A DNA stretch of 47,369 nucleotides from Acidobacteriaceae bacterium. GTDB taxonomy: Bacteria > Acidobacteriota > Terriglobia > Terriglobales > Acidobacteriaceae. The notes under the pieces were generated by a model. That model ran no database searches. It was not told the DNA's origin and worked only from the letters and a program-made list of their open reading frames with translations. Both the position numbers and the translations under genes were made by a program. The stretch is taken from assembly GCA_030041515.1 (NCBI GenBank), contig JASHNS010000055.1, forward strand, positions 1 to 47,369, given 5' to 3'. This document shows positions 24,729 through 31,847 of this stretch, piece by piece (positions within the stretch are counted from its first letter, which is position 1; the number at the start of each line of letters is the position of its first letter).

Positions 24729-26708
24729 TCACTGCCGCGCGGGCGACGCATGGAAATGTTCGTGAATCGTCTGCGCCGTGCGCTCCGGGACAACTGCCGA
24801 CAGCGCCTCCAGCGTCGCCGTCGAGACGGAGCGCAGGCTGCCAAAATGCTCCAGCAGCCGTTGCCGCGTCCGCGGGCCCACCCCGGGAATCGCCAGCAGT
24901 TCTGACGCGCGGTCTCTCATCTCCCGCCGTTTGCGGTGGTATGTAATCGCAAACCGGTGCGATTCATCGCGAATCCGCTGGATCAGGTGCAGCACCGGCG
25001 AGCGCCGGTCCAGCACGATCGGATCCTCCTCCTGCCCGTACAAATAGATCACCTCTTCGCGCTTCGCAATCGCCGCCAGCGGCTGGCTCACGATGCCCAT
25101 CGATTCAAGCGCCTGGGCCGCAGCGTGCAGTTGGCCAGGCCCGCCATCGATCAGAACCAGCGACGGTGCATCGGCGGCCGGTTTCCGCCCGTTGCTTTCG
25201 CCCGCAGTCGCCGCAGCTTCCGGATTCTCCGCCAAATGCCGGTATCTCCGCGTAATCACCTCGCGCATCGAAGCAAAGTCATCCACGCCCTCGACCGTTT
25301 TGATCTTAAACTTGCGGTAGGCCGACTTGTTCATCTCCCCATCCTCCCACACCACCATCGACGCGACCGTTTCCGCGCCCTGGATGTGAGAGATATCGAA
25401 GCATTCGATCCGTCGCGGCGCCTCTTCCAGCGTGAAGACGTCCTGCAACGCATCCTGGACCGCCTTGCGCGTCGGCTGCAGCACCCGGAACCTCTGGTCG
25501 AACGACTGTTTCGCGTTCTGCCCCGCCAGATCCACCAGCGAGCGCTTTTCCCCGCGCTGCGGGACAGCGATCTCCACCCGGTGACGCGTGTGCCCCGTCA
25601 GCAAATCCGCCAGCGTCGCCCGGTCCGGAAAATCCACCGGCAGATAAATCGCCGAAGGCACATACGGCTGGTCGATATAAAGCTGCTTCAGCAGCGCGGA
25701 GAACAGAACCGGTGGGTCGAAAGGTTCCTGCCCCATCCCGCCGGCTTCTCCGGATCTGCCCGAATTGGGCAGATCTGGGAGGCCGGATGCTCTCGGCCCT
25801 GCGGCACTCGTTCTGTCGTGCGGCTCCTCCGGCTCCATCATGAATTCCGGCAGCTCCTCCCAAAAGAATTCCCGCCGGTCGACAATCTTCCCCGCTCGCA
25901 TGTGGAACAGGTTCACCGCAATCATGCCGTTCTCATAGTGGAATCCGAACACGTCCGCGTCGTCGTCCTGCGCCGAAGCGATGCGTTGCTTCTCGCTCAT
26001 CTGGCTCAGCGTGACGAGCAGATCCCGATACTTCGCCGCCAGCTCGAACTGCCCCTCCGCGGCTGCCCCCGCCATCCGCTCATGCAGCGACTTTTCCAGC
26101 TCCGCGGTCCGCCCTTCCAGAAACGTCTGTGCGTCGCGCACCGCCTCGGCGTAAGCTTCCGGCGTGGTCAGCGTCCGCACGCAGGGGCCAAGGCAGCGGT
26201 GGATGTAGTACTGCAAACACGGCCGCGCATGTTCGCGGTTCAGGTCCACCTTGCAGCTCGGCAGCAAAAACGCGCGATGGATCAGCTCCACCACGCGATA
26301 GGCAAGGTTGCCCGGGAAGTAGGGCCCGTAGTAGGCCGACCCGTCGTGCCGCAGCCGCCGCGTCACAAACACCTTGGGATACCGCTCCCCCAGTGTCAGC
26401 TTCACGTAGGGATACGTCTTGTCGTCGCGCAGCAGGATGTTGAACCGCGGCTTCCGCTTCTTGATCAGGTTGTTTTCAAGCGCCAGCGCCTCATGCTCGT
26501 TGTCGACCAGGATGTAGTCCAGATCGACCGCCTCCCGCATCAGCGAACCGGTTTTGGCGTTTGCCTGGTTCGCCTCCAGCAGATACGAGCGCACCCGCGA
26601 CCGCAGGTTTTTTGCTTTCCCGACGTAAATCACTTCACCGTCGGCGTTCTTGTAGAGATACACGCCCGGCCGCGTTGGTAGCGTGCGTATCTTCTCGTGG
26701 AGGTCCAT
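24729..26708 (-). CDS. uvrC: Excinuclease ABC subunit C
   Basis: 659 aa from the ATG at 26708 (a TTG five codons upstream is possible). UvrC makes both incisions in nucleotide-excision repair with UvrA and UvrB. An N-terminal GIY-YIG nuclease is visible (GVYLYKNADGEVIYVGKAKNLRSRVRSY). A Cys cluster follows (CKV, CLQYYIHRCLGPC), then a UVR motif for UvrB contact (EGQFELAAKYRDLL), the UvrC RNaseH-like nuclease (CFDISHIQGAETVASMVVWEDG and VLIDGGPGQLHAA) and C-terminal helix-hairpin-helix motifs (ELLAIPGVGPRTRQRLLEHFGS). Unusual is a 40-45 residue Gly/Pro/Ser-rich insertion at about 290-333, just before the nuclease domain. It is encoded in part by a 9-bp perfect palindrome (25753-25775). Confidence 0.96.
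   Translation of the reverse strand: MDLHEKIRTLPTRPGVYLYKNADGEVIYVGKAKNLRSRVRSYLLEANQANAKTGSLMREAVDLDYILVDNEHEALALENNLIKKRKPRFNILLRDDKTYPYVKLTLGERYPKVFVTRRLRHDGSAYYGPYFPGNLAYRVVELIHRAFLLPSCKVDLNREHARPCLQYYIHRCLGPCVRTLTTPEAYAEAVRDAQTFLEGRTAELEKSLHERMAGAAAEGQFELAAKYRDLLVTLSQMSEKQRIASAQDDDADVFGFHYENGMIAVNLFHMRAGKIVDRREFFWEELPEFMMEPEEPHDRTSAAGPRASGLPDLPNSGRSGEAGGMGQEPFDPPVLFSALLKQLYIDQPYVPSAIYLPVDFPDRATLADLLTGHTRHRVEIAVPQRGEKRSLVDLAGQNAKQSFDQRFRVLQPTRKAVQDALQDVFTLEEAPRRIECFDISHIQGAETVASMVVWEDGEMNKSAYRKFKIKTVEGVDDFASMREVITRRYRHLAENPEAAATAGESNGRKPAADAPSLVLIDGGPGQLHAAAQALESMGIVSQPLAAIAKREEVIYLYGQEEDPIVLDRRSPVLHLIQRIRDESHRFAITYHRKRREMRDRASELLAIPGVGPRTRQRLLEHFGSLRSVSTATLEALSAVVPERTAQTIHEHFHASPARQ
25753..25775. 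repeat. Palindrome inside the uvrC coding sequence
   Basis: GATCTGCCC-GAATT-GGGCAGATC: 9-base perfect arms around 5 bases, extended by CCG/TGG-type partial pairing on both sides. It encodes part of the low-complexity insertion GLPDLPNSG in UvrC. It looks like a palindromic element that inserted in frame in a tolerant linker. Confidence 0.6.
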
Positions 26709-26942
26709 CGGAAGCTTCTTCAACTAGTTTACCGGGCCGGAAACAGCGCCTCGAAGCGGCGAAAAGGCGAGTACAAAGGTAAAAAATACTTGGTGCGTCC
26801 TCTTCAGCGGCGAAGCAGAACTGTCCGTATCTGCTTCAAAAAAATGGCTTTACCTATCCATCCCGGTTTGGTCCGGCGCATGCTGTTCTCAGCCTGAGAC
26901 AAGGGGAGCAGAAGTCCCCCCACTGGAAATGGAGCGCACACC

Positions 26943-27698
26943 ATGAACCGCATTTCAGCCTATGCCGTCGGATCTGCGGCCGCGGCCTTGATTCTGATCG
27001 GTACCACCGGCTGCACCAGCAAGAAATACGTGCAAAGCCAGACCGAGCCGGTCATCCAGCAAACCAACGAGCTGGATGAGGCGACTGCCAGGACACAGCA
27101 GAACATTCGCGACACCGATGCGCGCGCGCAGCAGGGCATTCAACAGTCGCAGAACCTCGCCAACCAGGCGCGCCAGAATGCCCAGAATGCGCAGCAGGCG
27201 GCCAACGGCGCCCAGCAGTCTGCTCAGGATGCCGTCAACCGCGCCGACACCCTGGAGGGTGTCATCGCCAACCTCGACCAGTACCACCAGGTCGCCGACG
27301 TGCAGGTTCACTTCGGCTTCAACAAGACGTTTCTGACCCAGACTGACCGCTCCCAGCTCGATCAGTTTGCCGCGCAACTGGGTAACACGCAGAGCTACAT
27401 CCTTGAGGTCACCGGCGGAACCGACTCGGTCGGGTCGAAACAATACAACTATGGCCTCAGTGATCGCCGCGCCATGGCCGTCGTGCAGTACCTCGCTTCG
27501 AAGTACAACATCCCGCCGCACAAATTCTATCTCGTCGGACTGGGCAAGGATGAGGAAGTCGCCAGCAACCACACGGCGGCTGGACGCGCAAATAATCGCC
27601 GCGTCGAAGTCCAGCTCCTGAGCAACGCCAGCGGCTCCGCTCCCACCCAGACCGGCGAAGCCTCGGCCCCGGCCGGCTCAGGGACCGGCGCGCAGTAG
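26943..27698 (+). CDS. OmpA-family lipoprotein with alanine/glutamine coiled coil
   Basis: 251 aa. A lipoprotein signal ends in GTTG-C24 (a somewhat unusual lipobox). Residues about 30-110 form an Ala/Gln/Asn-rich helical repeat (QARQNAQNAQQAANGAQQSAQDAVNRA), like the Lpp-type alanine zipper. Residues about 118-228 are an OmpA C-terminal peptidoglycan-binding domain (VHFGFNKTFLTQTDRSQLDQFA, LEVTGGTDSVGSKQYNYGLSDRRAMAVVQYL, GLGKDEEVASNHTAAGRANNRRVEVQLL). The tail is Ser/Ala/Gly-rich. It probably tethers the outer membrane to peptidoglycan like Pal. GGAG lies eight bases before the ATG. The leader holds a small GGGGA/TCCCC hairpin (26903-26919). In the 234 bases between uvrC and this gene no convincing promoter is seen. 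Confidence 0.92.
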   Translation: MNRISAYAVGSAAAALILIGTTGCTSKKYVQSQTEPVIQQTNELDEATARTQQNIRDTDARAQQGIQQSQNLANQARQNAQNAQQAANGAQQSAQDAVNRADTLEGVIANLDQYHQVADVQVHFGFNKTFLTQTDRSQLDQFAAQLGNTQSYILEVTGGTDSVGSKQYNYGLSDRRAMAVVQYLASKYNIPPHKFYLVGLGKDEEVASNHTAAGRANNRRVEVQLLSNASGSAPTQTGEASAPAGSGTGAQ

Positions 27699-27721
27699 CT
27701 TTAGTCTGCTTCTCCCAGGAA

Positions 27722-27760
27722 GAAGGGCGCCGGGCCGCAAGGCAGGCGCCCTTCGTGTTT
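27722..27760 (+). terminator. Intrinsic terminator after the OmpA-like gene
   Basis: GAAGGGCGCC (27722-27731), 13-base loop and GGCGCCCTTC (27745-27754), a 10-bp perfect stem followed by GTGTTTTCATTT. The stem is symmetric, but the T-rich tract follows only on the plus side, so it mainly serves the plus-strand gene. Confidence 0.85.
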
Positions 27761-27785
27761 TCATTTCACTGCGGTCTGCGCCTTC

Positions 27786-28547
27786 TCAGATTCCCGCGTA
27801 CCAGGCGTAGCCGCCCTCCGGATCGATCGATCCCAGCCCCTTCCCGAATTTCCTGATGTCGTCCGTCGCCGTAACCCGAATCACATACTTCACGCTCTTG
27901 TACCCCAGCTGCCGCGGCACGCGCAGCCGTAACGGTCCGCCAAATCCTACCGGCAGATCCCCGTCGTTCATCCCCCACGTCAGCAGTGTCTGTGGATGCA
28001 GCGCATCCCCCATGTCGATGCTCTCCCAGATCACCCGGTCGAGCGAGTAGTACACCATGTACTGCACCTGCGGCTTCAGCCCCGCGGCCGCCAGCACCTC
28101 ATGCAGCGGCGTCCCAACCCACTCCGCAATGTACGACCACCCCTCTTCGCACGCGACCTCCGTGATCTGGCTGCTCGCCGGAAAATTGTCTTTGATCTCC
28201 GCCAGCGATAGCGACAGCGGCCGCTCTACCATCCCGTCCACCACCAGCCGCCAGTCCGCAAATCCCTGCGCCTGCGATCGCTCGTAGGCCTTACCGCGCG
28301 GAACCACCTCGTTCGCGAACGGCGTCTTCGAGATCATGCTCCGCGGAAAAGTCCGCGCCGGCGAGTGCAGCGTCAGCAGTCTCTGTGTCGCGTACGTCAG
28401 CGTCTCGCCCGGCCCGTAGATTCCGCCGTGATCCGGAGGAATCAGCCCGTACCGTCCCGCCAGCCGAGCCGCCTCATCCAGGCCGGCGATGCCTGCGCCC
28501 GCCACCAGCCCGGCCGTAATCAGTCTGCGTCGGCTGATCGGACTCAT
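27786..28547 (-). CDS. Molybdopterin-dependent oxidoreductase, sulfite-oxidase/MsrP type, Tat-exported
   Basis: 253 aa. The N-terminus SRRRLITAGLVAGAGIAG is a twin-arginine signal. The body is the sulfite-oxidase molybdopterin fold: FADWRLVVDGMVERPLSLSLAEI, then ITEVACEEGWSYIAEWVGTPLHEVL with the molybdenum ligand Cys133, and GFGGPLRLRVPRQLGYKSVKYV near the end. It lacks heme and dimerisation domains, as does MsrP (YedY), which repairs methionine sulfoxide in periplasmic proteins. It is shorter than E. coli MsrP and may act on another S- or N-oxide. The ATG is preceded by AAGGAG. Its ATG overlaps the TGA of the cytochrome gene by four bases, so the two are translationally coupled and the cytochrome very likely supplies electrons. 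Confidence 0.9.
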   Translation of the reverse strand: MSPISRRRLITAGLVAGAGIAGLDEAARLAGRYGLIPPDHGGIYGPGETLTYATQRLLTLHSPARTFPRSMISKTPFANEVVPRGKAYERSQAQGFADWRLVVDGMVERPLSLSLAEIKDNFPASSQITEVACEEGWSYIAEWVGTPLHEVLAAAGLKPQVQYMVYYSLDRVIWESIDMGDALHPQTLLTWGMNDGDLPVGFGGPLRLRVPRQLGYKSVKYVIRVTATDDIRKFGKGLGSIDPEGGYAWYAGI

Positions 28548-29302
28548 CCCCGCTCCTTTCCCGCGCGCCCTGTCATCATCGCCCGCATCCGGCTCCGGAA
28601 TCCCGCCAGCGCAATCATCGTGACGTGCACCACCAGGAAAAGCACCAGCACGCCGGTCAATAGAAAATGCAGAGTCCGCGCCGTCTGCCGTCCTCCCAGC
28701 AGCGCCACCGTCGACGGAAACGCCGACGTGAACGACGGCGACATCGCCAGCCCCGTCCAGATCATCATCGGGAAGACAACAAAAATCACCGCCAGATACG
28801 CCGTCCGCTGCACCACGTTATACGAGTGGGCCTCCGCCGGATCCGCCGCCCTCCGCTGACGATACTTCGCAATCACCTCGCGAAACGACCGCCAGTTTCG
28901 CTTCCCGCGTTCCGGAACAATGTTCCGCCAGAAATGCCCGGTAAACAATCCATATAGCCCGTATACCAGCGCCGTAAATACCAGCAGCCACGCCACCTCA
29001 AAATGCAGATACCGGCTCCAGCCATTCTCGTCCGGCATCACCGTGTGGTAGCCCGTCGGCACCAGTTCGCGCGAAGCCGGAATTGGAATCGTGAAAGCGG
29101 CCCTCGTGACGTCCGTGCCCGTTTCACCCAAGTAAAATCGCGGATGCGACACCACGATCTCGCAGCCCGTCACCAGCAGCGCGAAAAACGCGATCACCGT
29201 CAGCCAGTGCGTCACGCGCACGGTCAGCGCATGGCGCGGCCTCGCTCTCGCCTCGCGCGCAGCGGTACCTTCCCGCGACGGCGCGATTGCTGGGGATGAC
29301 AT
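28544..29302 (-). CDS. Membrane cytochrome b561-type subunit, partner of the molybdoenzyme
   Basis: 252 aa with four main TM helices (about 34-51, 103-121, 166-184 and 211-234). Candidate heme-ligand histidines are in RVTHWLTVIAFF (His32), RYLHFEVAWLLV (His100), and RTLHFLLTGVLVLFLVVHVTMIA. This is the di-heme b561/formate-dehydrogenase-gamma-like arrangement, distinct from the six-helix MsrQ. It would carry electrons from the quinone pool to the Tat-exported molybdoenzyme encoded next. The ATG at 29302 has no ribosome site. A TATACT box lies seven bases before it, so the mRNA may be leaderless. A longer frame upstream is present but has non-coding character. Confidence 0.87.
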   Translation of the reverse strand: MSSPAIAPSREGTAAREARARPRHALTVRVTHWLTVIAFFALLVTGCEIVVSHPRFYLGETGTDVTRAAFTIPIPASRELVPTGYHTVMPDENGWSRYLHFEVAWLLVFTALVYGLYGLFTGHFWRNIVPERGKRNWRSFREVIAKYRQRRAADPAEAHSYNVVQRTAYLAVIFVVFPMMIWTGLAMSPSFTSAFPSTVALLGGRQTARTLHFLLTGVLVLFLVVHVTMIALAGFRSRMRAMMTGRAGKERG

Positions 29303-29309
29303 GCGCGCG

Positions 29310-29315
29310 AGTATA
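29310..29315 (-). promoter_or_regulatory. -10 box (TATACT) seven bases before the cytochrome b561 ATG
   Basis: On the minus strand TATACT is followed by seven bases and then ATG, so transcription would begin at or next to the A of the start codon. No good -35 box is at 16-18 bases. The hexamer is the same as that of the tRNA-Gly promoter. Confidence 0.5.
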
Positions 29316-29363
29316 GCACGGCGATGAAGTCCCGGTGTTTCCGTATGACCAGGGCGGCAAACG

Positions 29364-29987
29364 TCAGTTTGGCGCCATGCCCTGGATTGTGATCTTGTCC
29401 GCCAGGCGGGCGTTTCCGCGATCGAGAACAACCACGATGCGCTCTCCTGCGCGCAACTCAGCCCGTGTGACGGGCTGCTGCCGCAGAACGTAAGCGGTGC
29501 GCGCATCCGTCTGCAGCGTCTGGAGATTGCCATCCATGCGCTGCACCGAAATCGAATCAGCCTGCACGCCGGCAATCACGCCTGCCGTCCACGTAATCCC
29601 GTAATTGGCGGTCCGCATTTTCAGAATCATGGCTCCCCGAGCGGGCATGAGCGTTACACTCTCCGCCTGCACCGCGCGGTCCTGAAGATCGAAGGTTCCG
29701 CGAACCAAAACAGCACTGCCCACCTGGATCTGATCCAGACCGGCCGCTGTGCGATCCTGCAGGATCTGCGTCGACGGCGACAGCTTCACCGCAAACACCA
29801 CATGCTCTGGAACGCTGAGTTCGATTTGCGAGGATGTCATGGAAGTCACGATGCCCGCCATTCCACGAAAGGTCATCGTTCCCATGCTCGGCGCCGATGC
29901 GTGGCCGGCATCCTGTGCGTGCAGACCCGCGACGACCACCAAGGCGCTGGCGACGCAACAACAGTGGCGTATGATTCGAGCCTTCAT
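29364..29987 (-). CDS. Exported DUF5666-like protein
   Basis: 207 aa with a signal peptide (MKARIIRHCCCVASALVVVAGLHAQ). Two similar beta-rich segments follow, FRGMAGIVTSMTSSQIELSVPEH...IQVGSAVLVRGTFDLQDRAVQAESV and ITWTAGVIAGVQADSISVQRMDG...LRAGERIVVVLDRGNARLADKITIQG. The pattern G-x-I-x-x-x-x-x-x-x-I-x-V then L/I-x-x-G-x-x-V-x-V-x-G is that of DUF5666/OB-like exported domains, here in two copies. Function unknown. The start has an ideal AAGGAGG at six-base spacing. It precedes the cytochrome/molybdoenzyme pair by 61 bases on the same strand but that pair seems to have its own -10 box. Confidence 0.78.
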   Translation of the reverse strand: MKARIIRHCCCVASALVVVAGLHAQDAGHASAPSMGTMTFRGMAGIVTSMTSSQIELSVPEHVVFAVKLSPSTQILQDRTAAGLDQIQVGSAVLVRGTFDLQDRAVQAESVTLMPARGAMILKMRTANYGITWTAGVIAGVQADSISVQRMDGNLQTLQTDARTAYVLRQQPVTRAELRAGERIVVVLDRGNARLADKITIQGMAPN

Positions 29988-30077
29988 GGGTGCCTCCTTA
30001 CCGGGGAAGGGAGACGGATGGGGCGATGCCGATTATAGTGCGGCAGGGCAGCGAAGCATACGAACGTGCCGGATGCC

Positions 30078-30118
30078 GGGTGCCCCCCTTGTTGCCCGAT
30101 TTTGGCGGCAGGGTGGGG
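30078..30118 (+). repeat. GGGTGCCCC intergenic hairpin, copy adjoining pyrE stop
   Basis: GGGTGCCCCCCTTGTTGCC, a short CGATTTT loop and GGCGGCAGGGTGGGG. The arms pair with one mismatch if wobble pairs are allowed. It ends immediately next to the pyrE stop codon (30119). There is no T run on the minus side, so it is not a standard terminator for pyrE, although it could stabilise the 3' end. Confidence 0.65.
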
Positions 30119-30736
30119 CTAATCCTCCGATGAGCGGCTCTGCCGAACGTGCGCCGCCCGCACCTCGTTCGCCGTAAAAAGCCGCAGAAACGGAGCGCCC
30201 TGGCAAGCAGCCTCCAGCGCCAGCCGCCCGTTCGCCTCTTCCCGCTCCACCAGACACACGGCAGCAATCACCTTCAGTCCGGCTTCACGTGCAGCCTCAA
30301 TCGCGGCAATCGTCGATGCCCCCGTCGTGCAGACATCGTCCACAATCACGACCGGAGCACCCGCCTCACAGAAGCCTTCAATTCGCCGCCCGGTGCCATG
30401 CGCCTTCTCCGCCTTCCGCACCAGGAAACCGTGGATGAGCGGTGCCGCCGGGTCGCCCTGCGCCTGTTGCGCGCTGGCGATCGCGACGGCGGAGACGACA
30501 GGGTCGGCGCCCATCGTGAGTCCTCCCACAGCCGCCGGCTGCAGATTGTGCTCGCGCAGTAAATCGAGGATCGCCAGCCCGCTCAGGCGCGCGCCTTCCG
30601 CATGCAGCGTCGTGGTTCGGCAGTCGATGTAGTAGTCGCTCGTCCCTCCGGAAGAAAGCCTAAATTGTCCAAGCCGGAAGGAGATGCGGGCGAGAAGATC
30701 GAGGAGAGCGGAGCGAGGGTTCGTTGTCTGGGTCAT
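30119..30736 (-). CDS. pyrE: Orotate phosphoribosyltransferase
   Basis: 205 aa cytosolic enzyme that joins orotate to PRPP to make OMP, the fifth step of UMP synthesis. The PRPP-binding loop APVVIVDDVCTTGAST lies at about 133-148. FRLSSGGTSDYYIDCR is the typical substrate-loop segment near the N-terminus (about 25-40), and GGLTMGADPVVSAVA and FLVRKAEKAHGTGRRIEG are also characteristic. The ATG at 30736 is chosen from homology; the frame runs open further upstream without coding character. No ribosome site is strong. It is divergent from the phosphoesterase gene; the 163-base gap contains two perfect palindromes (30782-30793 and 30819-30832). No other pyrimidine genes are in the window. Confidence 0.95.
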   Translation of the reverse strand: MTQTTNPRSALLDLLARISFRLGQFRLSSGGTSDYYIDCRTTTLHAEGARLSGLAILDLLREHNLQPAAVGGLTMGADPVVSAVAIASAQQAQGDPAAPLIHGFLVRKAEKAHGTGRRIEGFCEAGAPVVIVDDVCTTGASTIAAIEAAREAGLKVIAAVCLVEREEANGRLALEAACQGAPFLRLFTANEVRAAHVRQSRSSED

Positions 30737-30899
30737 AAAGTCTCTGAAATCAGTGTACGAAACCGGGAAGCGCGCTCGAGCCGCAGGCCTGCGACTCTTA
30801 TCCGGCGATGAAATCTTATTCGGGAGCCCGAAATCTGCCGCACGCCCGGAGTTGCTGTGTAGAGTATGACTAACTTGGCAACACCGCGGGGGTGAGCAG

Positions 30900-31829
30900 T
30901 TGAAGTTGCATCTTTCGTACGCCCTTGTCGTGTGTGTGGCCCTGTTCGCGATCGCCGGTTGCGGCAGTTCGAATGTGCCCGGCTCGTCTGCCACGCGCAA
31001 CACCTTCACAGCCCAGTCGCCACAGCCGCGCAGCGGCCATGTGGTTCTGGTCATGGAAGAGAATCAGAGCTATTTCACGGTTGTCGGCAGTTCAAACTGG
31101 CCCGCGCTCAACGACCTCATCCGCGACGGCGCCCTTCCGACGCACTACTACGCCAACACTCATCCGTCCATCGGCAATTACTTCATGCTGACCACCGGAA
31201 AGGTCCTCACCAACAACGACAACTCCACCTCGGTCTGGAACGTCGACAGCATCGCGCGCCGCATGGACAGCCAGCACCTGTCCTACCGCATTTACGCCGA
31301 GGGCATCACGCGCGGCTACGTCGGCGGCAATACCGGACTCTACCTGGTCCGCCACAATCCCTTTGCGCTGCTCTCTGACCTCGCCCACAACCACGCCACC
31401 GCCTGGGCCCACATCTTCCCCTTCACGCAATTTGCGAAGGACGTGGCCACCGGAGGCCTGCCGCAATTTGCCTACATCGTGCCCGATGTCGACCACGATG
31501 CCCACAATGGCACGCCGGCCGAAGCCGACGCATGGTTGCTCAAAGAAGTAGTCGATCCGCTCTCCAACCGTCCGGCATTCCAGCCGCATGGCGACGGCGT
31601 CCTCATCGTGAACTTCGACGAAGCGGCAGACAGCGACTCCACCCACGGCGGCGGTCACATAGCCCCCGTCTTCTGGGGCCCAATTGTCAAAACCGGCTAC
31701 CGCCAGAAATCCACCACGATCTACCAGCACCAGAGCATGCTCCGCCAGATCATGCTGTTGCTGAACCTGCCCTACCCGTCTGGAGCCGCGGCAGATGCGC
31801 CGGCCATGAACGAATTCTTCAAGCCGTAA
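30900..31829 (+). CDS. Phosphoesterase-family lipoprotein (acid phosphatase/phospholipase C-like)
   Basis: 309 aa. The lipoprotein signal ends in AIAG-C21. The mature enzyme begins GHVVLVMEENQSYFTVV, where the Glu-Asn pair matches the metal-binding start of the phosphoesterase family (PF04185). Further motifs are TGKVL, PQFAYIVPDVDHDAHNGT with clustered Asp/His likely to bind metal, LIVNFDEAAD and GGGHIAPVFWGP. Members hydrolyse phosphomonoesters or phospholipid head groups outside the cytoplasm; the substrate is not readable. The start is a TTG at 30900 with GGTGAG at about three to four bases, as no in-frame ATG is near. It converges on the DUF4340-like gene with an 18-base gap. Confidence 0.88.
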   Translation: MKLHLSYALVVCVALFAIAGCGSSNVPGSSATRNTFTAQSPQPRSGHVVLVMEENQSYFTVVGSSNWPALNDLIRDGALPTHYYANTHPSIGNYFMLTTGKVLTNNDNSTSVWNVDSIARRMDSQHLSYRIYAEGITRGYVGGNTGLYLVRHNPFALLSDLAHNHATAWAHIFPFTQFAKDVATGGLPQFAYIVPDVDHDAHNGTPAEADAWLLKEVVDPLSNRPAFQPHGDGVLIVNFDEAADSDSTHGGGHIAPVFWGPIVKTGYRQKSTTIYQHQSMLRQIMLLLNLPYPSGAAADAPAMNEFFKP

Positions 31830-31847
31830 TCAAAAGCGCGGCTGCTT

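Noticed and set aside
28544-29575. Longer frame for the cytochrome b561 gene starting at 29575
   Set aside because: The added residues overlap the DUF5666-like gene on the same strand in another frame, and a -10 box and ATG at 29302 fit the homologous start.
30737-31054. N-terminal extension of PyrE to 31054
   Set aside because: PyrE length and its first conserved segment fit the ATG at 30736; the extension runs into the divergent phosphoesterase gene.
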